This document shows, piece by piece, positions 49,696 through 55,690 of a stretch of 55,690 bases of DNA. The position numbers and the translations under genes were made by a program. The number at the start of each line of letters is the position of its first letter. Position 1 is the stretch's first letter. The notes beneath the pieces are model-generated. The model worked only from the letters and a program-made list of their open reading frames with translations, made no database searches and was not told the origin of the DNA. This DNA is from Marivita hallyeonensis (GTDB lineage Bacteria; Pseudomonadota; Alphaproteobacteria; Rhodobacterales; Rhodobacteraceae). The stretch is taken from NCBI RefSeq assembly GCF_900129875.1, contig NZ_FQXC01000010.1, positions 1-55,690 of the forward strand, written 5' to 3'.

Positions 49696-50649
49696 ATGAA
49701 TTTCAAAGCCGTTGCTGGCATCGTCGCCAGTGCATTCATTGCCACGACCGCTGTTGCGGATGACGCATTTCCGGAACGCCCGATCAACCTGATCGCGCCG
49801 TTCAATGCGGGTGGCGGCACCGACCTTCTGCTGCGCGGCTTCGCCCCGCATTTCGCCGAAGCCATCGGCGGTGAGGCGTTCGTGTCGAACATGGCGGGTG
49901 GGTCCGGCACGGTCGCCGCTTCGGCCCTGCAGGGCCAGCGCCCGGATGGCTATCAGTTGGGCTACTTCTCGATTACGGTGTCCACGATCCAGCCGCAGAT
50001 CAAGAACGTGCCTTATGGCGTCGATAGCTGGACGCCGATCTGTTCTGTCGCGGCCTCGCCGACATTGCTCTTCACCAATGCCGACACGCCTTACATGACC
50101 GCGCAGGATGTGGTGGATGCCGCCAACGCCAACCCCGGCGAATTGGTCTATGGCTCCTCCGGTCCTGGCGCGATGACCCACCTGACGACGGTGGCCGCCT
50201 TCGCCGGTCTCGGCATTCTGGACAAGCTGAAGCACCTGCCGTTCCAGGGCTCCGGCCCGGCCGTAAAGGAACTGACCGCCGGCACGATCCAGTTCTTCGG
50301 CGACACTGAAATCCTGATGAGCCGGGGCGATTTCCGCCCGCTGATGGTGTTCAACAACGAACGGCTTGAAACCTATCCCGATGTGCCGACGGCCACCGAA
50401 GTCGGCATCGAACCGCCCCTGAACGAGCTCTATCTCTGGGGCGGTCTTTTCGCACCAGCGGGGCTTGAGCCAGAGGTGACCGCCAAGCTCGAAGCGGCCT
50501 GTGAGGCTGCCGTCAATTCCGAAGGCTTCCAGGAGTTCGCGGCCAATTCCGGCACGGTGATCAATTTCCGTGGCGCGGAAGAGTTCGAAGCGTTCTTCCG
50601 TCAGCAATACGAAGCCAACGGCGCGCTGATCGAAGCGGCGGGTCTCTGA
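49696..50649 (+). CDS. tctC: Tripartite tricarboxylate transporter binding protein (TctC)
   Basis: A 317-residue periplasmic binding protein with a 21-residue signal peptide (MNFKAVAGIVASAFIATTAVA). The TctC/Bug-type core starts with FPERPINLIAPFNAGGGTDLLLR and includes NMAGGSGTVAA and the PYMTAQDVVDAA region. Bug proteins bind carboxylic acids through main-chain contacts in the GGGTD loop. The ligand is unknown, but an acid sugar used by the adjacent DRL/transketolase enzymes is likely. GGGAGG lies nine bases before the ATG. It follows DRL by 111 bases. Confidence 0.9.
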   Translation: MNFKAVAGIVASAFIATTAVADDAFPERPINLIAPFNAGGGTDLLLRGFAPHFAEAIGGEAFVSNMAGGSGTVAASALQGQRPDGYQLGYFSITVSTIQPQIKNVPYGVDSWTPICSVAASPTLLFTNADTPYMTAQDVVDAANANPGELVYGSSGPGAMTHLTTVAAFAGLGILDKLKHLPFQGSGPAVKELTAGTIQFFGDTEILMSRGDFRPLMVFNNERLETYPDVPTATEVGIEPPLNELYLWGGLFAPAGLEPEVTAKLEAACEAAVNSEGFQEFAANSGTVINFRGAEEFEAFFRQQYEANGALIEAAGL

Positions 50650-50656
50650 GGTCTTC

Positions 50657-50682
50657 GGGGCGGTCCCAAAGCGGACCGCCCC
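50657..50682 (+). promoter_or_regulatory. Strong stem-loop between tctC and tctB
   Basis: A perfect ten-base stem (GGGGCGGTCC/GGACCGCCCC) with a six-base loop fills the 35-base gap and ends two bases before the tctB ATG. It would hide any ribosome-binding region for tctB. Confidence 0.8.
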
Positions 50683-50684
50683 AT

Positions 50685-51149
50685 ATGCCCATGAATCGCA
50701 TCCTCAACGAACGGGTCTTCGTCCTGCTCGGCCTCTTTCTGGTCGGGGCAGGGCTTTATGCGTCGACCTTTCAGCAGACCTTCACCGCAGGCGTCGCCGC
50801 GCAATCACCAGTGTTCTTTCCGCGCATCATCCTGACCCTTTGGATGGGCCTCGCTTTGATCGCGCTTGTTCAAACGATGCAACGGACCGAGGCCAATGCC
50901 CCTGTCGCAAGCTGGTCCAGACTTGGTCTGCTTATTGTCGCCTCGGTCATCTACACCAACGTGATCGGGCGCGAAGGGTTCTTTATCCCTTCAGTCATTT
51001 TCGCCGCCATCAGCCTGCCGATCTTTGGCGTGCGCAATCCACTTCTCGTCGCGCTCTACGCCATAGCGGTTCCCGGCGCGCTGGTTCTGTTCTTCAACCA
51101 CATGCTGAGCATGCCCTTGCCGGTGTCTCGCTTCACACATCTGTTCTGA
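50685..51149 (+). CDS. tctB: Tripartite tricarboxylate transporter small permease (TctB)
   Basis: A 154-residue membrane protein with four hydrophobic segments, of the TctB family, encoded between tctC and tctA. The ATG at 50685 or the one two codons later at 50691 could be used; neither has a clear free Shine-Dalgarno, because the region upstream is a stem-loop. It is the small membrane subunit of the transporter. Confidence 0.87.
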   Translation: MPMNRILNERVFVLLGLFLVGAGLYASTFQQTFTAGVAAQSPVFFPRIILTLWMGLALIALVQTMQRTEANAPVASWSRLGLLIVASVIYTNVIGREGFFIPSVIFAAISLPIFGVRNPLLVALYAIAVPGALVLFFNHMLSMPLPVSRFTHLF

Positions 51150-51158
51150 GGCCCATCG

Positions 51159-52649
51159 ATGCTGTCAGCCCTTCCCGACGCCATTGCGATCCTGCTGACC
51201 TTCGAAGGGCTGCTGGTTCTGGTGATGGGCACCGTGCTTGGCATCGTCCTCGGGGCCATGCCTGGTATCGGGTCGACGGTTGCGGTCGCGATGGTCCTGC
51301 CATTCACGCTCACCATGGGGCAGGCGCCTGCGATCCTTCTGCTTCTCGCGGTCTATGCCGGGTCGGTCTATGGCGGCTCCATCGCCGCGATCCTCATCAA
51401 CACGCCCGGCACGCCCCAATCCGCTGCCACTTGCCTTGACGGCTACCCGATGGCGCAACGAGGGGAGGCCGGTCTGGCGCTTGGCTGGGCCACGGTCGCG
51501 TCCGTCATCGGCGGTCTCGTCTCGGCCATTGTCCTGATCTTCGCCGCGCCACAACTCGCCGCCTTTGCGCTTGAGTTCGGCCCGATTGAGACCTTCGCCC
51601 TCATCCTGCTTGGCATGACCTGCATCGTCTCGGTCTCAACCGGGTCGGTGATCAAAGGACTTCTCGCCGGGATGATCGGCATCTTCCTGTCCACCGTCGG
51701 CGGCGACCCGATCATCGGAGAGATGCGCTTTACCTTCGACAATTGGCAGCTCTTCGCGGGCTTCAACCTGCTTGCGGTCGTGATCGGTGTCTTCGCCCTG
51801 TCTGAAGTCCTGATGCGGGCGAGCGCGAAGCTGTCCCAGACATCAGAGCTGATCGACTTTAAGGGCGTGAAACTCCCAAGCCTCGCCATGTGGAAAGGCC
51901 GGTACAAGAACCTCGGCAAATCCGTTCTCATCGGGAACCTGATCGGCGTTCTTCCGGGGACAGGCGCCGCGACCGCCGCCTTCATCTCTTACGCCGAAGG
52001 GCGCAGGTCCTCACCCAATGGCGACAAATACGGCACTGGCGAACCCGACGGTATCGTCTCCTCCGAGGCAGCCAACAACGCCGTCACCGGGGGTGCACTG
52101 GTGCCGACCATGGCGCTTGGAATCCCCGGCGATGCCATCACCGCCGTGATGCTGGCCACGCTGACCCTGCACGGCATCACGCCCGGGCCGAAACTGGTCG
52201 AGGATAACCCCACCCTTATCGCCGCCATCTTCGCGGGCTTCTTCATCATCAACCTGCTGCTTTTGCCGCTTGGCATCCTCTTGTCGCGCGTCGCCGCCCC
52301 CATCCTGCGCGTGCGCGAGGCCTACATGATGACCGCCATCGTGCTTCTCTGCGCCGTCGGCGTCTATTTCGTGCGCGGCAACCCGTTCGATCTGCTTGTC
52401 ATGGGTGCCGCCGGCGTCGTCGGGTTCATCCTGCGCCGACAAGGCTTTCCGATGGCACCGCTGGTGATCGGTATGGTCCTCGGCCCGACACTGGAAATTA
52501 CGCTTCGTCAGGGGCTCATCCTGACCGACGGCAATTTCTTTGCCTTCTTCACCGGCCATCCCATTGCGCTGGTGCTCGGCGTGACTGCGGTGATCGCCCT
52601 GCTGTTCCCGTTCATCCGGCATCAGTTGGCGCGCAGACAAACCGTCTAG
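51159..52649 (+). CDS. tctA: Tripartite tricarboxylate transporter large permease (TctA)
   Basis: A 496-residue TctA with about twelve hydrophobic segments. The family signature GAMPGIGSTVAVAMVLPFT (about residues 30-48) is repeated in inverted topology as GVLPGTGAATAAFISYAEG (about 266-284). The second repeat element ALGIPGDAITAVML is present. It is the transport channel of the TTT system. GAGG lies eight bases before the ATG. The stop overlaps the convergent kinase stop by four bases. Confidence 0.92.
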   Translation: MLSALPDAIAILLTFEGLLVLVMGTVLGIVLGAMPGIGSTVAVAMVLPFTLTMGQAPAILLLLAVYAGSVYGGSIAAILINTPGTPQSAATCLDGYPMAQRGEAGLALGWATVASVIGGLVSAIVLIFAAPQLAAFALEFGPIETFALILLGMTCIVSVSTGSVIKGLLAGMIGIFLSTVGGDPIIGEMRFTFDNWQLFAGFNLLAVVIGVFALSEVLMRASAKLSQTSELIDFKGVKLPSLAMWKGRYKNLGKSVLIGNLIGVLPGTGAATAAFISYAEGRRSSPNGDKYGTGEPDGIVSSEAANNAVTGGALVPTMALGIPGDAITAVMLATLTLHGITPGPKLVEDNPTLIAAIFAGFFIINLLLLPLGILLSRVAAPILRVREAYMMTAIVLLCAVGVYFVRGNPFDLLVMGAAGVVGFILRRQGFPMAPLVIGMVLGPTLEITLRQGLILTDGNFFAFFTGHPIALVLGVTAVIALLFPFIRHQLARRQTV

Positions 52650-53572
52650 ACCGCGTCTTCAACCAACGCCCCCGGCGCCTGGATTACCCGGGCCGCCAAG
52701 TCCATTGCGCGTTGCGCGGCCTCGGGCAAAGGCTGACCCATGGCAAGACCTGACAGTAGACCTGCGGCAAAGCTGTCCCCGGCGGCGGTGCTGTCGATCA
52801 CCCTGCCAACAGGTGTGGGCGTCAGGGTGAACTGACCCGTCTCGGGCGACGTCGCCACCAGCGGCTCTGCGCCGTTCTTGACCACCACCGTGGTCGCACC
52901 GGCCTCGCGATACCGCGCAATCGTGTCGTCCGGACCTGCATCGCCAAAAAGCACCGTTTCCTCGTCGAAGCTCGGAAGCACGATGTCCGCCGCTGACGCC
53001 CCGAGCACCAATCCCGCTTTCATCGCGTCTTCGCTCTCCCACAACCGGGGCCGCAGGTTGGTGTCAAACGACACCGTCACTCCGGATGCCCGCGCCGCGT
53101 TCAACGCGTCCGTCAGCCGAAGCCGATGGTCAGGCGACAGGATCGCCAGCGTGATCCCCGAGAAATGGACCATCCGCGCACAACCCAGATGGGTGGACAG
53201 CCACGCCTCATCCGCCGCCAGCAACCGCGCGGCAGATTGCCCGCGCCAGTAGGAAAAGCTGCGCTCCCCATGGTCGGTCGAAATCATGTAAAGCCCCACG
53301 GTCCGGTCCGGCACTTCACGCAAAGGCGAGGTGTCGATACCTGCACTGCCCATGAAAGCCTGCATTTCGGCACTGGCCGTATCCGTGCCGATGGCGCTCA
53401 GATACCCGATGCCCTCATTCTCCGGCAAAAGCCGCCGCGCATACCACGCCGTGTTGAACGTGTCCCCCGCAAAACCGCGCCGATAGGTGTCCGAGCTGAG
53501 CTGCGCGAGCTCCACCATGCATTCCCCGACACATAAAAGCGTGAGGGGGCGGGTGTCAGGGACATGTGTCAT
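52646..53572 (-). CDS. kdgK: PfkB-family 2-keto-3-deoxygluconate kinase-like sugar kinase
   Basis: A 308-residue ribokinase-family protein with the N-terminal FAGDTFNTAWYARRL (about residues 34-48) and the C-terminal anion-hole and base motif DSTAAGDSFAAGLLSG. It resembles KDG kinases, which phosphorylate 2-keto-3-deoxygluconate to KDPG. Its substrate could come from the UxaA-type or IlvD-type dehydratases. No TGGTATACCA site is present upstream, so it may lie outside the regulon. No KDPG aldolase gene is in the window. Confidence 0.8.
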   Translation of the reverse strand: MTHVPDTRPLTLLCVGECMVELAQLSSDTYRRGFAGDTFNTAWYARRLLPENEGIGYLSAIGTDTASAEMQAFMGSAGIDTSPLREVPDRTVGLYMISTDHGERSFSYWRGQSAARLLAADEAWLSTHLGCARMVHFSGITLAILSPDHRLRLTDALNAARASGVTVSFDTNLRPRLWESEDAMKAGLVLGASAADIVLPSFDEETVLFGDAGPDDTIARYREAGATTVVVKNGAEPLVATSPETGQFTLTPTPVGRVIDSTAAGDSFAAGLLSGLAMGQPLPEAAQRAMDLAARVIQAPGALVEDAV

Positions 53573-53705
53573 GGCGTGTCTCTCAGGTCATCTTCGGTCG
53601 TCCCCGCATGTACCACGAAACGGGTCGCAGGAAAGGGAGGGCGACAACGGCCACCATTGTTGGCAAACGGGCCACTCCTGTGCCATGCTTCGGGAGGAGG
53701 GTGCC

Positions 53706-54521
53706 ATGACGTCCAAGACCGCAGGGTCCACACCACCGGATCATCTGACGCCGCAGCAGGCCATGCCCAAGGTCAATACGGTGACCGCGGCCGATATCGC
53801 CGCCGCGCTGAAGGCCGGCGTCTCCGACTTTCTGGCACGCCCCGTCATGAGCGGCTTTTTAGGTCTGTTCTACGCGGTTTTTGGACTCCTGCTCGTCTGG
53901 AGCCTGATTTGGTTCAACATGATCTGGATGATCATTCCCGCCGTCGTCGGCTTTCCGCTGGTCGCGCCTTTCGCCGCCGCGGGGCTTTATGAAATGTCGC
54001 GCCGGCTGCAAACCGGAGAGCAGTTCGGCTGGTCTGATATCCTCACGGTCATGGCCGATCAGCGCAATCGCGAAATGGGCTGGATGGCTTTTGTCACATT
54101 GTTCATTTTCTGGGTCTGGATGTATCAGGTCCGGCTTTGGCTGGCGATCATCCTGCAGGACGCCTCCTTCTCGGATTTCGACGGGTTCTTGAACACGGTC
54201 CTCTACACCCCGGACGGTTGGACCTTCCTGGCCATTGGCACCGGCGTGGGCGCGTTTCTGTCGGCTGCCCTGTTCACGGTAACCGTGATCGCCATGCCGT
54301 TGCTGCTCGACCGGGAGACCAATTTCGTGTCCGCCATGCTGACGTCCATTCGCGTCGTCGCGGAGAGCCCCTTCGTGATGCTCACCTGGGCGGCAATCAT
54401 CTCGGTCACCATGGTCGTGTCGATGGTTCCGGCGTTTCTGGGCCTGATCGTCACACTGCCGATCCTCGGGCACACCACGTGGCATCTCTATCAGCGGGCC
54501 GTCCCACCAGAGGAAGGCTGA
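53706..54521 (+). CDS. DUF2189-type integral membrane protein
   Basis: A 271-residue protein with an N-terminal soluble part of about 45 residues and six hydrophobic segments, resembling DUF2189 proteins. Features are TAADIAAALKAGVSDFLARP before the first helix and RPVMSGFLGLFYAVFG. The function is unknown. The ATG at 53706 has GGAGGAGGG upstream. It is divergent from the kinase gene; the 133-base gap shows no further feature. Confidence 0.72.
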   Translation: MTSKTAGSTPPDHLTPQQAMPKVNTVTAADIAAALKAGVSDFLARPVMSGFLGLFYAVFGLLLVWSLIWFNMIWMIIPAVVGFPLVAPFAAAGLYEMSRRLQTGEQFGWSDILTVMADQRNREMGWMAFVTLFIFWVWMYQVRLWLAIILQDASFSDFDGFLNTVLYTPDGWTFLAIGTGVGAFLSAALFTVTVIAMPLLLDRETNFVSAMLTSIRVVAESPFVMLTWAAIISVTMVVSMVPAFLGLIVTLPILGHTTWHLYQRAVPPEEG

Positions 54522-54577
54522 TCGATCCATCACCTTGTACCGTTGTACCGTTTTAACCCGTGGGAGGCCTGCCAGAT

Positions 54578-55465
54578 ATGTCGCCACCAAAGCTCTACCT
54601 TGGCCCGCTGACCGACAACCGCCGCTGGGACAGCGTCGACATCCGCCCCGACGACGTGATCGTCGTGACCCCGCCGAAATGTGGAACGACCTGGATGCAG
54701 ACCATCGTCGCCCTGCTGTTCTCGGGTGATCCGGAGGTCGAGACCGAACTCTCCGTCAAGATGCCCTGGGTCGATATCCGCGTCCGCGAGATGTCCGAGG
54801 TCGCCGCCCGGCTCGACGCCATGACCCACCGGCGCAGCATGAAAAGCCATACGCCGATGGACGGCCTGCCGCTCCACGATGAGGCGCAGTATCTCTGCGT
54901 CTTCCGGCACCCGCTGGATGCGCATTTCTCGTACCGCAAACACGTCCGCAACGTGCCGCTGCCGTGGTTCGATCTGTGGTATCCCGAGGACGACACCGAC
55001 GGCATCACCTTCCGCCGCTTCCTCGATGGCGGGGCCGAGGGCTTCGACACCGACGTAATGCCGCTGGCGCATATCCTGCAGCATTACAAAGCCGCAAAGG
55101 CCTTGGCCGACCGGCCCAACGTGACGCTCTTTCACTACGCCGACATGACGCGCGATCTGGCAGGCACGATGGAGACCGTTGCGGCGCTGCTCGACATCTC
55201 TCACCCGCGCGCGCTTGTGGACAAGCTCATTCAGGCCGCCACCTTCGACAACATGAAAACCAACGCCACCCGCTTCGCCCCCTCGGGCGGCAAAGGCTTC
55301 TTCAAATCCGATGCGGAGTTCTTCCACAGCGGCACCAGCGGCAAATGGCACGGCGTTCTGACACCCGACGAACTGGCGGCTTACAACGCGATGATGGACG
55401 CCCACCTTCCACCAGAGGAGCGGGCGTGGCTGGAATACGGGTCTGAGGGGACCAACCCAGGCTAG
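54578..55465 (+). CDS. PAPS-dependent sulfotransferase
   Basis: A 295-residue cytosolic-type sulfotransferase. The 5'-phosphosulfate loop is PPKCGTTWMQTI (about residues 32-43). The 3'-phosphate-binding segment FRHPLDAHFSYRKH follows, and GGKGFFKSDAEFF lies near the C-terminus in place of the usual GxxGxWK motif. It would transfer sulfate from PAPS to an alcohol or amine; the acceptor is unknown. The ATG has GGGAGG ten bases upstream; a GTG at 54560 is also in frame. There is no visible link to the sugar-acid regulon. Confidence 0.82.
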   Translation: MSPPKLYLGPLTDNRRWDSVDIRPDDVIVVTPPKCGTTWMQTIVALLFSGDPEVETELSVKMPWVDIRVREMSEVAARLDAMTHRRSMKSHTPMDGLPLHDEAQYLCVFRHPLDAHFSYRKHVRNVPLPWFDLWYPEDDTDGITFRRFLDGGAEGFDTDVMPLAHILQHYKAAKALADRPNVTLFHYADMTRDLAGTMETVAALLDISHPRALVDKLIQAATFDNMKTNATRFAPSGGKGFFKSDAEFFHSGTSGKWHGVLTPDELAAYNAMMDAHLPPEERAWLEYGSEGTNPG

Positions 55466-55620
55466 CGGAAACTCAGTTCGGGAGGGTGGGTCGGTGTCAG
55501 AAACCTCGCAAAACCCCAAAGGTTTCGCATGGGGTTTGTGGTCTGGGTAAGCATTTGGTCTTTTAGCCTAGGAGGGCGACGTGACAAAAACGACCGATAC
55601 CGGTGAAAAACTCCGCCTGA

Positions 55621-55690
55621 TCAGATGAGGCCATGTATCTTAGCGAACGGGTCCCAGTCTTTGTCCTCGTGCCAATCATACTCGCTCCAC
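55621..55690 (-). CDS. 3' end of an unidentified gene running in from the right edge
   Basis: The minus strand reads open from the window edge to a TGA at 55623-55621, ending with 22 residues that include WHEDKDWDPFAKIHGLI. The composition (acidic, tryptophan-rich, no rare codons) looks like real protein, but 22 residues cannot establish it. The 55466-55620 stretch holds an imperfect hairpin (AAACCCCA/TGGGGTTT, about 55512-55538) that might serve as a terminator, and nothing else I recognise. Confidence 0.35.
   Translation of the reverse strand, partial: WSEYDWHEDKDWDPFAKIHGLI

Noticed and set aside
48370-50607. 745-residue leftward open frame opposite the DRL and tctC genes
   Set aside because: It is a high-GC antisense shadow spanning two well-supported genes and their intergenic region.
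54537-54552. Short tandem repeat GTACCGTT-GTACCGTT before the sulfotransferase gene
   Set aside because: Two copies of eight bases are too little to call a regulatory repeat or attachment site.
1-55690. CRISPR arrays, tRNA genes, insertion sequences, prophage genes
   Set aside because: I looked for regular repeats, cloverleaf-like segments, transposase motifs and integrase motifs on both strands and saw none.

Overview
The window looks like part of an extrachromosomal replicon (plasmid or chromid) of a marine-type alphaproteobacterium, most likely Rhodobacteraceae (Roseobacter group). The grounds are a complete repABC replication and partition module, high-GC codon use, both TRAP and tripartite tricarboxylate (TTT) transporters, and a G/C-rich intergenic repeat that I recall as common in that family. 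I see no rRNA, tRNA, CRISPR array or insertion sequence. Almost all of the DNA is coding, mostly in tightly overlapping operons.

Layout. Left (1-7425): an Ldh_2-type dehydrogenase, divergent from a six-gene operon with a DapA-fold 2-keto-3-deoxypentonate dehydratase, 2-oxoglutarate-semialdehyde dehydrogenase and the L-threonate/D-erythronate genes ltnD-otnK-otnC-otnI. Replicon (7421-11266): parS, repA, repB (with a second parS), a counter-transcribed RNA, and repC. Middle-left (11335-23411): transketolase, a 2-hydroxyacid dehydrogenase, an operon idnD-lysE-FAD oxidase-xylX-denD-enolase superfamily, and the divergent idnO-like SDR, 3-HIBADH-family dehydrogenase and PhyH dioxygenase genes. 23442-24048: a ParDE toxin-antitoxin pair. 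24105-29054: an rraA-azlD-azlC-secreted protein operon, divergent from a xylonate-type dehydratase and an SDR. 29051-40516: an eleven-gene leftward operon of a TRAP transporter and acid-sugar enzymes. 40683-42271: a GntR/FCD regulator and an FAH-family hydrolase. 42564-44537: an atypical secreted-type DUF4214 protein. 44579-52649: a split transketolase operon, divergent from a DXP-reductoisomerase-like (DRL) gene and a TTT transporter. 52646-55690: a KDG kinase, a membrane protein, a sulfotransferase and the end of a further gene.

How it works together. The regulator gene at 40683 and six other promoter regions share the perfect palindrome TGGTATACCA (seven copies, all intergenic, five of them between divergent operons). 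This core matches the known UxuR/ExuR operator of enterobacteria. I infer one plasmid-encoded regulon of about 50 kb, run by the GntR protein, that imports acid sugars through the TRAP and TTT systems. It would break them down by several parallel routes: threonate/erythronate to DHAP; pentonates to 2-oxoglutarate by a Weimberg-type route with two unrelated dehydratase folds; idonate to gluconate; and a deoxy-fuconate-like route through a 2,4-diketo acid. The replication module sits inside this regulon and is transcribed in the same direction as the threonate operon.
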